From NCBI GenBank assembly GCA_029255685.2, contig CM055320.2, positions 47,899,910 to 47,963,909 on the forward strand: a stretch of DNA of 64,000 nt, read 5' to 3'. The DNA comes from Silene conica. Its lineage: Eukaryota; Streptophyta; Magnoliopsida; Caryophyllales; Caryophyllaceae. Positions 22,816 to 33,000 of this stretch are shown piece after piece; the stretch's first letter is position 1; the number at the start of each line of letters is the position of its first letter. A program made the translations under genes and the position numbers. Under the pieces are notes generated by a model that did no database searches, had not been told where the DNA came from, and was given only the letters and a program-made list of their open reading frames with translations.

Positions 22816-24642
22816 ATTAGTAATAATAATAATAATATACTATTAAATTGATAATTAACAACAAAAACACGTGACATAACACAAAACCCACGAACAGCCT
22901 CAAATTTCGCGAACACCGAAACAGCCCCATGACCAGCCCGCGCAAACACCCTGTCTGACACCCTCAACGGCCCCTGACCTCGCCCCTGACACCACCAGGC
23001 TCGCCTCTGAGCCACAGTGGTTCCAGGGGACGGGTCCTTGGCCGTCGACCTGCTCAGCCACCACCAGACGACCGTGAAAGAAACCCAGAACCACCCTCTG
23101 ATATCCTGCTCCTGACGCGACAACCCCAACGAACATTGCTATAAGACCGACACCAACCACCCATATCCACCACGACAACCACCATTCAAACACCGTGACT
23201 ACAAACTGTAAACAGACTCTACTAAATATATAAAATAAACACAAAAGAGTAAACGAATTCCACTGCAAAATCCATACGTTCATAGTTTTTTACCAGTGAT
23301 AAAACCCGTTCGTGGAACAGCTGACAACCGACTCCTACTGGTGGTCCATGGTGGTCAACGACGACTCCATAGGGGTAAAAAAAACTATCTACTAACATCA
23401 TAGATTGCTACTGACCAAAGAATCAGATTATCTACCATCATACACGATTAGAAATTGGAATCAAAGAGAGGAAGAAAAACTGTGATTTATCAAAACCATG
23501 TGAACGTACCTATTTCACTGTGCATTCGAACCACCTTAGACCACCCTAACCCCACCGTGTGAACCTCCCCATTACTCCCTGATGCGGCGGCAGTAGTTGT
23601 GTGCCAGTTGCTGTGAGTCGAAGAAATTAGGTTTAGGGTTTTGGTGTTGTGATTATGTTGACGGTAGAGTGAGTATTGAGGGTTTGTGTTGATTTTTGTA
23701 TTCTTAACGAGATGGGCTCCTTTGGTTGGCACACAATTCGAGGCCCAAGTCTAACGTAAACATGGTATATTAAAACCGATACTCGCACTCGACATGCCAC
23801 TAATAACATATAAAATATAAAGCACTTAAATAAAATACCAAAACAATTATTAATTATCGAATACCACGTTTAAATACTTTCGACTCGTCAACATAATTAA
23901 TAAATGTTAACAATAAAATACGTAGTATTACAGAAATCGTTTATTTTTTTATTTTATCGTGAAAACTTTCATAATTCATGAGTTACAAGAACAATGTTTT
24001 AGTAAAGAAAAGTCAGAATGTCCCCGTGTAGTCTTGTTTCAATTTACAGCTTGTAAAATTGTCTTTCAACTCGTGTTTATAAATTGCCACAAATTACCAC
24101 TTCAATGTTTCAAAAGTTTCAAAATGTTTTCAAAGTTGAAGATTATCCATGACAACTCTTGATGTTTTGATAATTATAGTGACTGTTTGCAACATGACAA
24201 ATACTGTAGCTACGTGATGATGGAATCCTGCCCGAATGTTTAATTGTTACGCATTATATAAACCTCTTGTTTTGCTAGTCATATATGTTAACAGTTTCAT
24301 GATAAATGATGTAATGAGAGGGGTGAAAATGTACCTAAGTGATTTTGTTAACTTTTGATACCTAGGAATGTTAAACGGTGTTGTGAGTTTATGATTTGTG
24401 TATGTCTTGTGAGATATGTTAATGCTCCATGTTTAATTACGTTAATAAATTTTGTCCTATGTCTTTTCTATAATATGATTACGAACATGAAATGTTCTAA
24501 TTTGTCAATTATGAACTATGAGTCTCTTGATTGTTTACTTTGTGTAAATATATTGATTTTGTGTTAAAATTTCAACGGTGTGTAAGTGTTAGCTACTCTG
24601 ATTCTGTTTACTGCGTACGTAACACGATTTTTATCGATCCTA

Positions 24643-24850
24643 CACTACTACAAATATGACCTTAGAAAACAATCAATAGAGAACGGTCAAGTTAAATGAG
24701 CGTTCTCTAGAAGGAAAAAAAACACTTATCCGACTTAGGTGTTTTCTATACTTCTATAATAGAGAACAATTACTTCTTAGAATGTTTTGTAAATATATTG
24801 AAAACGCATATCCAATTAACAGTTCTCTAATTATAATTAAATATAATAAA
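24643..24850 (+). repeat. CACTA left end: TIR and subterminal repeats
   Basis: CACTACTACAAA terminus followed by several copies of AGAGAAC and TTTTCTA-type motifs in both orientations. Confidence 0.85.
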
Positions 24851-25153
24851 TTAATAACATTTACTAATCCCACTTACCAATAAGAATATATAAATAAAAA
24901 AATAACATACCCAAAGGCATGTACTCGGTCTAAATCTATATCTCATCCTCCTTTCCCTAATTTTGACAAACACAACACATGTGAATAACAAATTGAGGAT
25001 TTTACTCCAATAAACCCTAAAAATTTGGGAATTTAAAATCCATGGAAATAGGTAATTGAGGATTGTCTTGTTCTTTCACACTTTTTAGGTATTTCATCTA
25101 CTCTTTTCTTATTCCGTATATACAATGAATAATATACTTTTTTTTTTGGACAG

Positions 25154-25313
25154 TGAGTTCAGAAATGGTATAACTCGACCGACACAGGTTCTATTGATAA
25201 TGCTGAAATCGAAGTTGATAGAAAACCTAAGGACAACTCTGGGAGATCAAATTATGAACAAGGTAGTAGGGAATCCACTACTCAAGGGAAAGCAAATAAG
25301 TTTTTCGATTAGG
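25154..25313 (+). pseudogene. Possible exon fragment of unknown origin in CACTA
   Basis: One frame reads a hydrophilic segment (about 50 codons) with TDTGSIDNAEIEVDRKPKDN and a stop shortly after GKANKFFD. The composition looks more like real coding sequence than the surrounding AT-rich DNA, but I do not recognise the gene. A different frame gives an ATG-started ORF (25125-25355). Confidence 0.3.
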
Positions 25314-26509
25314 GTATGTTTAATTAATTATAAATTTAATTTTCAATTTTTATAATATTATGTGTCAACACAATTGATGGGTAGAATAATCTAAAATATT
25401 ATGTTGAAATTACTGTTTTGGTAGAATAGTCTAAAATATCGTCTGAGGAGTTAGTACTCAACATATTTCGATCAAAACGGCAGTGAATAATTGATGAAAA
25501 AACTATACACTTGGAATCTTAGCGTTTTTGTGTTGTTGATCGGTAGTTGCGTGAGTTTCAATGGTGAAAAGAGGTTTTTTGTCGCGAATACTTGAAAATG
25601 ATGTAATGTGAAGGAAGTTCGGGGTAATTATATGGTTTCTGAGTTGATCACATTGTTTAATGTTTTTATTCTTTTCCTTGTTGCATTATATGGTTTATGC
25701 CTTTTTCTCCTCTTCACTGCAATATCAAATTGAGATTTGGTGTTTGGAAAACATGGTGTTTCTGCATTACCTTGTTTATATTATCTCATTCTTGATTTTT
25801 GTATAGTTTGTTTAGTGAGTTCATTTGATATCTACTTTGATAAATCATTGAATCTGGAAATTAGATTGTGATTTTGTGTGTTTGTGTCTGCTTTTGGTAT
25901 CATAAATATGCAGCCTGCTGGTATTATTCTCACATGAACAGGACACCAAAGTATAATGTTATATGATAGATGTTTTGAAAGAAGAGGGTTGCTGAAGGCA
26001 CCGAATCCTTATTTTTCCTGATATCCCTCATTTTTTTTAAAAATATCACTGGCATTACATACTCCCTGTAGCGACCTTAGAAAAGGATAATTTTTCATGC
26101 GCATCTACTACTTTGCTAATTCCTACATTTCATTGCTAGATAACGAGTGTGCACATTAATCACGTAAGTGTAGTTTTCAAATCTGTCATCCTAATTGTAA
26201 GTTGAAGGTGAAATTGGTAATGATTTACTGATGTATGATTACCATGAACATCTTTGAGCAAGCTGAAATTTCTCCTACAAAATGGTAGGTTTCTTTAGAA
26301 GGTCCATATCAATGCTTTTGTCAATGAATAATAGAGGTTAATACCGTTCTCATACAAGTTTTTGTGCATTTGAATATACAAAGTTAATGCTTATAATATA
26401 CTCCGTAACTTAGAAAAAAAATCTAAATGTCGGAATTTTTGTTTATTGCCCATTAGCTTCATATGGGGCAGGATATGCTTCATTTGCATGTAATTTTTGT
26501 TTATAGATT

Positions 26510-26607
26510 TCTAAATGATGCTCCTAAGTTTCATCGTGATGATAAAAACAAGGCAAAGGCTGAACGGAGAGCAGGGGCAAGAAATGTTGTGCACCTGTCG
26601 AATTAGA
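26510..26607 (+). pseudogene. Possible Lys/Arg-rich exon fragment in CACTA
   Basis: A short frame reads DAPKFHRDDKNKAKAERRAG and stops soon afterwards. It stands out as basic, codon-like sequence in AT-rich DNA. No family recognised. Confidence 0.25.
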
Positions 26608-27281
26608 AGGGTGTAACATACAAATTCTTTACTCAACATACATAATCTAAAATATCATGTCCTAGTAGTTAGTACTCAACAGATTTCGATTGAGATGGTA
26701 GTGAGTTGATGAAAAAAACTATACGCTTGGAATGTTAGCGTAGGAAGTAAGCTGCTGTACTTGAGCAATTGAATATGAAGTAGGCTAATGTACTGGTTGT
26801 ATGCAGTAGGTAACATAGAGTACTCGTTTATGGTAGTGATGTTTGGTTAAACCAGAAGATGCAGTTGTCTTTGATGGTTTGATGAAGACATGCTGATGAT
26901 AGGGTGTTTTCCTGCATTTATAAGATTAGACCGAGGGAGCTGAGAATGCTGGATGCTTGAATGGTGGCCTGGCTGTGGGCATATATGATGAGGTACATTG
27001 ACGAATCTGGTTATTTTTAGGAGAGGGCTGTGGAGAACAATATCAGTATGTTTTGCACTGAGCACTAAGGATTGTCTAGGCAGTGGTTAGCAATGTCAGT
27101 GATTTGGAATTGTTGGTATAGTGGTGATTAAGGTTTTGTTTTATAGGTGTATGTTTAATCCGGCTTTAAGATCTGATAGAGGTCTTGTTGCGTGTTTGAT
27201 ATGGCCAGTAGTAATATTTTTGATGCTTTCATGTAATTAATATCCACTTATTAGTTAGATTTGTGCATTCATTTCTGGCAG

Positions 27282-27395
27282 GAGCCATTTAACGCAGAGC
27301 CACGCGGATCTGCGGTCATATCTTTCTATGTGACTCCCGTCGATTTGTTTTACAAGAGGAATCATGGGCCAATACCTATTGTTTGACATTGAGAG
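27282..27395 (+). pseudogene. Sulfite oxidase exon fragment captured by CACTA
   Basis: After an acceptor-like CAG the frame reads EPFNAEPRGSAV and then VTPVDLFYKRNHGPIPIV, which I recognise as the N-terminal part of plant sulfite oxidase, the molybdenum enzyme of peroxisomes that oxidises sulfite to sulfate. A small deletion right after PIPIV introduces a stop, and the segment ends in GAGAG followed by GT, as an exon end would. It cannot encode the enzyme: the molybdenum-cofactor and dimerisation domains are missing. Confidence 0.78.
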
Positions 27396-27483
27396 GTCAT
27401 CTTTACTCCAATGTCATTTATGCTTCTTTGATGTCTTACTGTTGAATGCTCTAATATCTTATGTATTCTACTTGGTTATGCAG

Positions 27484-27550
27484 ATATATATCGTCTTTCT
27501 GTTACTAGCTTAGTGAAAACGCAATCGGAGTTCACAATGAAAGACATCAG
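27484..27550 (+). pseudogene. Second sulfite oxidase exon fragment
   Basis: Begins after CAG and ends ATCAG followed by GTTAG. The frame reads RLSVTSLVKTQSEFTMKDI, matching the stretch that follows the first fragment in plant sulfite oxidase. The exon-intron-exon order is retained, so genomic DNA rather than a cDNA was captured. A small indel lies near its 5' edge. Confidence 0.7.
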
Positions 27551-27807
27551 GTTAGTAGGGGCTTAAATAATCTTTACGCCAATGTCATTTATGCTTATTT
27601 GCTGTCCTGTGGTCCACTTTTACCCACTCAAAACCCAACGTACCAGTTTCAATTTCTCTGAACTTCACTTTTCATAACATCAATTATCTTGCAACAATAG
27701 GTATTAGAATGGATGCACTTATCTTGCAGCAATAGGTATCCCAATAAATCATGCTTAGGGCAACTAGCATGATTGGATTCAGTAGTAGCTTACCTTGTTT
27801 TGTGTGT

Positions 27808-27879
27808 GAGCAGTTACGCAGAGAGAGAATCACTGAAAGAATCAGGGCATTGCAAGAGCTTGTTCCGAGTATCAACAAG
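27808..27879 (+). pseudogene. bHLH transcription factor exon fragment captured by CACTA
   Basis: The frame reads RRERITERIRALQELVP and ends in INK before GTCAG. This is the basic region and first helix of a plant bHLH factor of the UNE12/LRL type, with the DNA-contacting Glu and Arg residues of the basic region kept. The rest of the protein, including most of helix 2, is missing, so it is a fragment. A 100-codon ATG frame (27751-28053) runs over it and into the intron. Confidence 0.8.
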
Positions 27880-28028
27880 GTCAGTCTGTCTTATATCTTT
27901 TTGCAGTGTGAAGTTGTGAAATCATTAGTCATTACCGTATGCTTGTATTTCCTTTTTACAACATTCAATAGTTTCAGCCTTCAGGCCATAGTCCTTGCAT
28001 CTTTACATACGATTGTATGTATTTGCAG

Positions 28029-28055
28029 ACCGATAGAGCCGTTATGCTACTGATA
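28029..28055 (+). pseudogene. Start of next bHLH exon
   Basis: After TTTGCAG the frame reads TDRAVMLL, the expected continuation after the NK at the end of the previous fragment in this bHLH group. It breaks off into a short tandem duplication (GATAATGTTGAAAGTTACT, two copies). Confidence 0.6.
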
Positions 28056-28244
28056 ATGTTGAAAGTTACTGATAATGTTGAAAGTTATCTCTGGTGAAGT
28101 TGCATATTAAAATACTCGAACTTAACTAGTTCATCCTCTGTAGTAAGTGGACGAAAATCATGCCTTGACGAAGACATGACTGTATATCATCAGCTTCGAG
28201 AGTTAGACTTGTATCTTTTTTCTATTTTCTGGTTCTCTTTGCAG

Positions 28245-28290
28245 GATTAAGCACAGAACAAATTTTGTAATTAATGAGTGGAAGACGGTG
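28245..28290 (+). pseudogene. Weak match to TRP/TRFL upstream exon
   Basis: After TTTGCAG one frame reads HRTNFVINEWKT and ends before GTGAG. This resembles the Myb-type segment that precedes DKWKTLV in telomere-repeat-binding proteins, but it is diverged and short. Confidence 0.35.
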
Positions 28291-28486
28291 AGTTGGGTTG
28301 TTCAGTTGTTCTGTAGCCAAACTGATCTTGTGAATCTCTCTAATCATACATTCATACACAATAAACAATTAATCCTATGAATTTCAGGATCGTCATTAAG
28401 GGCTTATCTTTATGATCACATGACCTGAGTTGTGTTTTTGTTTCCTGTGGCTGTCATTGATGTGTTTTTTTCTTTATTTGTTCCAG

Positions 28487-28630
28487 GATAAGTGGAAAAC
28501 CTTGGTCCACAAGGCAAGAATCGCTCCGCAGCAAAGGCGAGGAGAGCCTGTTCCTCAAGAGCTTTTAGACAGGGTGTTGGCTGCTCAAGCTTACTGGTCC
28601 GACCATCAAGCTAAGCAAAATGGGAAATAA
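28487..28630 (+). pseudogene. Telomere-repeat-binding protein (TRP/TRFL) last-exon fragment
   Basis: After TTCCAG the frame reads DKWKTLVHKARIAPQQ and RRGEPVPQELLDRVLAAQ, then runs to a stop at 28628-28630. This is the C-terminal end of the Myb/telobox DNA-binding domain and its extension in plant TRP/TBP/TRFL proteins, which bind double-stranded telomere repeats in the nucleus. The frame is intact to a natural-looking stop, so it could be translated if transcribed, but the first helices of the Myb domain are absent. Confidence 0.8.
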
Positions 28631-28902
28631 CACTCCATCATTCCTAAAATTACCGAATCGGTAGCTTGAATTCTTTTTTTCTTTTAGCTGCTCTTAGGTT
28701 TCTAATTTTTATGTAGAAATTGAAGGAAAAAATGTGACAGGTGTAAGAATTATTGCAGCAGGGTATGGAAAATATTATTGCTGCAGGGTAAGGAAAAAAT
28801 GTCCATAGCTGTTGTTTATGTTGTTATATCTTTTGCCTGTTTATATCTTTTGCTGTTTATATCTTTTGCCTGTGGTTAAATAATACTCCATTTTTTCCTG
28901 TA

Positions 28903-28903
<1 letters not shown>

Positions 28904-28994
<91 letters not shown>
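28904..28994. repeat. (AT)n microsatellite in CACTA
   Basis: About 90 bp of pure AT repeat. ORFs reading IYIYIY through it are artefacts. Confidence 0.95.
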
Positions 28995-28997
<3 letters not shown>

Positions 28998-29519
28998 TTT
29001 GGGTGCGGTTGTTGGCTTCTTACCCTTAGGTGATGCGATGTATTTCATTTTTTTTTTCTCACAATACTTTTTTTTGAATGATTGTAGTATTTTGATAAAG
29101 TTCCTCCGACTTATTCTCAACAAGCTATTGACGAGCTTAGGGAGAAGTGGATTTCAGCTGGGTAGCGAAGACAATGATGATCTTTTTGAGTTGTGGCTGA
29201 ATTCCATTTTTTTGGTCTATACTATCATAGAATTTTTTTCCTTAGTAGGAAATTTTGAGTTTATTTTTCATACTAATTATGTATGTTGAGGTGCTTTATT
29301 GGCCGATACATTTTTTTTGGTGATCAAGAATATAAAATGTAGCCGCTTTTGGCAAATTGTTTGGATTGGTCAAGTGACAATGTTAATGAAAATTTTTCTG
29401 ATTTTTGATTTCAGTCTCTTGTTGGGTGACTTCTTTAAAATTTAAGTAAATATTTATTGGGTATATATTTATTAGGTATGTAATATTTAAAATATTTGAT
29501 TTTTTTTAAAAAAAGCAAA

Positions 29520-29815
29520 AAATTAGAGAACAGTGATCTATCTCAACTGTTCTCTATTATATGGGATAGAGAGCTATCATCTATGATAACCGTTCTCTAA
29601 GGTACATGAAAGACAACGCCTCGCAATTATAAGTGTTTTCTAATAGTAAATGAAAACAAAACGCCTTTCACACTAGGGGTTTTTTAATGTATAGCATATA
29701 AAACGCTCCCTACGTCCGTTCTCTATACATTAGAGAACACTGAGTTGGAGAACGCCTATGAGGTGTTTTCTAAAGCCCTTTTCAACAGTTCTCTAAGCCT
29801 CTTTTTGTAGTAGTG
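29520..29815 (-). repeat. CACTA right end: subterminal repeats and TIR
   Basis: Many copies of TTAGAGAAC/GTTCTCTA and the mirror terminus TTTGTAGTAGTG, matching the left end in inverted orientation. Confidence 0.85.
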
Positions 29816-29818
29816 CTA

Positions 29819-30890
29819 GTACTCATGTTATTGCTCGAGGTTATATGATTACATGATAATTGCTATGGGCTTCTTACGAGTAGTTATTTGAGTTGAATAT
29901 TAGTATTTCTTCTTTTATTTTGATAGTTAATATTTTCTTTTGATGAGATAATTCTTTTGTTTGTGAGACGGATTGAGTGTGAAATGGGTAAACTTTTGGT
30001 AATTGATTAGCTGAGTTATTTATAATGTTTCTATATTAGCTTGGTTTGGTATAGCGTACAAGTTCTTCTTTTATGAAGTTGGAATTATAAGGATACATAC
30101 AAGCATGTCAATGAATTTGGTTAAGATATGTACATTGGCATGTTAATTAACTGATGGCATAAAGTTTGAGGGGATTGAGTTGCTCATGAGACTAGAACAA
30201 AGACCATGACTGATTTTATATTAAGATTGAGACTACAGTTCAATGTTTTATCGAGTTGTCGTATTCCTTGACCTTGACTCGTGGGTGAGTAGCTTAGAGT
30301 TTTACTCTCTAAGTGTTGAGCAGTTCCTTTAATGGAATATTTGACAATATTGATATTGGAATTGAGATGAGAATTGGTTACTGGTTTTGAGTTATGAGTT
30401 ATTAGGCTGTTGTGCCATATTGTGTTTTCGGTCCAGTGTGACATTGGTTGTTGAGTTATATTCTGAGTTTGAAATAGATATTGAGATGGAAGTAGTGCCT
30501 TGCGGTCTTATCCCGCCAATTCACTCAACCTTTGTCTTTGTTGTTAGGCTCGACGATGAGAATATGATACGTAGTTACTTAGAATAAGTTTTTTTTAGAT
30601 AGAGTAATGAGTGAGACGGAGTAATGAGTTGGGATTTATAATAATGAGGTTACGGGGACGTAACCATGTTTTAAGGAGGATAGGATCGTGAAATCTTAAT
30701 GATTTATGATATGGCTAGTTACTATGACATGGCTAGTTACTATGACATGGCTAGTTAGTATGTCGTGATTGTTTGAATATATTTGATGACCCTGTTACTT
30801 CTGCTATGCATTTTATTGGTGGTTGATGTTACGTCGTGTCATGTTTTGTATTCGTTACATGCCTAGTAACCAGGTTGATAACCATGCGAT
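29819..30890 (+). other. C internal tail, non-coding
   Basis: Continues the sequence interrupted by the CACTA element. It mirrors B 18255-19130 in inverted orientation. No coding potential. The short phrase ACATGGCTAGTTACTATG is tandemly repeated at about 30708-30755. Confidence 0.65.
30648..30665 (+). other. Conserved GGTTACG/CGTAACC hairpin (C copy)
   Basis: GGTTACGGGGACGTAACC; stem identical to the B and D copies. Confidence 0.6.
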
Positions 30891-31107
30891 GGTGAACTTC
30901 GGGACGAAGTTCATTTTAAGGGGGTAAGAATGTAATACCCCGTATCTTCACAGTTCGTGATAATGAGTTCACTTATGTTAATTGTCTTATTATGGTGTTT
31001 TATGTTTCGAGTCAATATGAGTATGTGATATATGTTGGAGTTGTAAGCACGGTGATATATGTGTGTGGTTGAACTTCGGGACGAAGTTCATTTTAAGGGG
31101 GGAAGAA
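30891..31107 (+). other. C: duplicated PPT regions
   Basis: Two copies of GAACTTCGGGACGAAGTTC plus a purine tract occur, at 30894-30930 and 31071-31107. The first is followed by TGTAATACCCC (30931), the second by GGTAATACCTC (31108), where the true LTR appears to start with its first T mutated. Confidence 0.65.
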
Positions 31108-31476
31108 GGTAATACCTCTCATTTTCGAAACTCGGGTTTTGACTCGGAGTTAATGTTATAGGTCTTATTTTATGTTACGGTTTTAGATTAACTCTATCGT
31201 AAGTAGATATATCAATTAATAATAATGTTACGAGTTATACGTGTAAAACGAGTTGGGCACGGTTCGATTTACGTAAGGAATGTAGTTTGTATAATCATAA
31301 TAAGGTGTGGCTTGTGATTGGGCCATGAATCTCACGACCCAATCACAATTCCCTCACACGCTCAAACCAATACAAAACCCTACCCCTTTTTACACGCACA
31401 ACCCTACCACCACAACCTTTATGAACTCGTATGCCCCCTTCCCCAATCCAAAACCCCTACTTCCTTCATCTGCCTC

Positions 31477-31570
<94 letters not shown>

Positions 31571-31780
31571 GCGGCGACGGCGGCGGTCAAGGGCGTTTTC
31601 AGGGGAGATTTCGAGTCGGTCTCCGGAGAGCTTAAGGTGACGGTTCCCGCGTGGAATATTTCTAGCAGCTGTCGCTTGTCGTCCTACAAATTGAGGTACG
31701 GGAATATTTGTGAAGTTAATTATGACATGAGATGTATTGTTAATTATTGTGAGTTTTGTATTATTGTTAATTATGACATG
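31108..31780 (+). repeat. C LTR, 5' part
   Basis: Starts GGTAATACC and resembles the LTRs of A and D in layout (GGGCC..., CCTCACACGC.., then GCGTGGAATATTTCTAGC similar to A near 17576). After about 670 bp it turns into its own inverted copy, so no normal LTR end is seen. Confidence 0.5.
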
Positions 31781-32021
31781 ACATTATATATATATATATA
31801 TCTCATGTCATAATTAACAATAATACAAAACTCACAATAATTAACAATGCATCTCATGTCATAATTAACTTCACAAATATTCCCGTACCTCAATTTGTAG
31901 GACGACAAGCGACAGCTGCTAGAAATATTCCACGCGGGAACCGTCACCTTAAGCTCTCCGGAGACCGACTCGAAATCTCCCCTGAAAACGCCCTTGACCG
32001 CCGCCGTCGCCGCTTCACACA

Positions 32022-32085
<64 letters not shown>

Positions 32086-32159
32086 GAGGCAGATGAAGGA
32101 AGTAGGGGTTTTGGATTGGGGAAGGGGGCATACGAGTTCATAAGGGTTGTGGTGGTAGG
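31403..32159. repeat. Large near-perfect inverted repeat (arms ~360-380 bp)
   Basis: Left arm 31403-31780, AT-repeat loop about 31781-31800, right arm 31801-32159. The arms match base for base by eye except for the length of the GA/TC run (about 63 against 59 bp), the GT/AC run (about 27 against 9 bp) and a rare substitution. Transcribed, it would fold into one very long hairpin. Reading frames with RERERE or LSLSLS are microsatellite artefacts. Confidence 0.93.
31480..31568. repeat. (GA)n(GT)n microsatellite
   Basis: Compound repeat in the left arm of the inverted repeat; its mirror (AC)n(TC)n is at 32016-32082. Confidence 0.95.
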
Positions 32160-32310
32160 ATTGCATCTTGTGAGATTTATGATCTTAAATGAGAGATTGC
32201 ATCTTGTGAGATCTATGATCTTAAATGAGGATTGAGGTCTACTTGTACATTTAAGCAAAAAAACAAAAGGATTCAGGTTTACTTGTAGATTTAAGCAAAA
32301 AACAAAACAC

Positions 32311-32380
32311 TCCCAGCAAGAATCGAACACAGAACCTCCGGCGCAATACATTAGCGCTTTAACCAATGTGCCACAGCAAC
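32311..32380 (-). other. tRNA-like module 1 (degenerate)
   Basis: The minus strand has an A-box-like TGGCACATTGG (32363-32373) and a B-box-like GTTCGATTC (32320-32328) about 35 bp downstream, as in a tRNA-derived SINE. Acceptor-stem pairing is poor, so I do not call a working tRNA. Confidence 0.45.
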
Positions 32381-32640
32381 TTCATTGAACATTATCATAT
32401 TGTATACCATTTATACCGTTGCATACGAGGTCTTTGTTTGGAATTAACTTAAAAAGTATACCTATTTCGCATTAATTTTTTATTTATTCTTCCGACTTTT
32501 TCGTTGGTTACCTTGTTAATGGCTTCTTCTCGAAATATTTTTTTTCCGGAATTTTTTTTTTGGAAATGTTTTTACCAAAATTTTTTTGTTCTCGAAATGT
32601 TTTTTCTCGAATTTTTCATTTTTTTTTGCCGTTTGAATGA
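32381..32640. other. AT-rich spacer
   Basis: No gene. It contains T-rich runs and the palindrome TTTTTCCGGAATTTTT-like core at about 32540; a similar core recurs at about 42595. Confidence 0.5.
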
Positions 32641-32644
32641 CAAT

Positions 32645-33000
32645 AGGAAGGGAAAGGGTTTAGGGTTGGATTAGGTGGATCATATCCGCCTAATCCAACC
32701 CTAAACCCTTTCCCGTCCCGTTTTAGGATAACCGGTTCCCAAAAAAGGGTTCACTCTTCCCCTCTAGGGTGTCTTTTGATTTATTTATCTCGTTTGAACG
32801 AATATAAGAAGGGAAGGGTTTAGGGTTTGATTAGGCGGATCCGCCTAATCCAACCCTAAACCCTTTCCCGTCCCGTTTTAGGATTTCCGGTCTCTAAAAA
32901 AGGGTTCACTCTTCCCCTCTAGGGTGTCTTTTGATTTTTTATGCGATTCGAATAACAATAGGAAGGGAAAGAGTTTAGAGTTGGATTAGGCGGATCCGCG
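32645..33000. repeat. ~165-bp tandem unit with BamHI-centred hairpins
   Basis: Two and a half units. Each has a 29-30-bp inverted repeat (GGGTTTAGGGTT.. GGATTAGGCGGAT and its mirror; 32648-32714, 32810-32869) followed by GGGTTCACTCTTCCCCTCTAGGGTGTC. The arms contain the plant telomere-like TTTAGGG once, not in tandem. One unit recurs at 44196-44310, also directly before minisatellite repeats. Confidence 0.75.

Larger units (their letters stand above)
18255..23932 (-). mobile_element. B: non-coding Ty3-type LTR retrotransposon (LARD-like)
   Basis: The minus strand carries a 5' LTR (23932-21687), a tRNA-Met-type primer site and 3.4 kb of internal sequence without any long frame. It stops at 18255 in the phrase TTAAACTTTGGGGACAAA, which in D lies just before the 3' LTR; the rest of B should lie beyond element A, outside the window. 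Internal sequence is shared with C (inverted copy around 23955-24560) and D (around 38100-38510), which makes a family of non-autonomous elements. Confidence 0.75.
21687..23932 (-). repeat. B 5' LTR (2246 bp)
   Basis: Minus strand TGTAATACTACG...GGGTGTTACA. Contains a 27-bp tandem array, a TA run (about 22265-22302) and an (AAT)n run (about 22755-22815). Directly followed on the right by C sequence; the target duplication there would be GAAAT (23933-23937), with its partner outside the window. Confidence 0.85.
24643..29815. mobile_element. Non-autonomous CACTA (En/Spm) transposon with captured gene pieces
   Basis: Starts CACTACTACAAA and ends TTTGTAGTAGTG, an inverted terminal repeat typical of CACTA elements, with a 3-bp target duplication CTA at 24640-24642 and 29816-29818. 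Both ends carry many subterminal copies of GTTCTCTA / TAGAGAAC (24660-24850 and 29520-29800), the usual transposase-binding repeats. No transposase is present in its 5.2 kb. The interior instead holds exon-like pieces similar to at least three plant genes, on the plus strand, with splice-like borders. Confidence 0.93.
23933..31402 (+). mobile_element. C: 3' part of a non-coding Ty3-type element, split by a CACTA transposon
   Basis: The plus-strand internal tail is at 23933-24642 and 29819-31107, followed by an LTR from about 31108 that runs into the large inverted repeat. It is homologous to the internal tail of B (inverted) and D. No coding sequence. B interrupts its left side, so its 5' half is outside the window. 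Confidence 0.7.

Noticed and set aside
16069..23932. Auto-integration or palindromic rearrangement because LTRs of A and B face opposite ways
   Set aside because: Simple insertion of A into the 3' end of B explains the exact LTR end at 18254 and needs fewer events; kept only as an alternative.
31307..32366. Frames of 66-168 codons with long RE, VC or LS repeats
   Set aside because: They read through GA/GT microsatellites of the inverted repeat; both arms give mirror frames.
32645..32880. Interstitial telomere array (TTTAGGG motif)
   Set aside because: The motif occurs once per hairpin arm and not as tandem telomere repeats.
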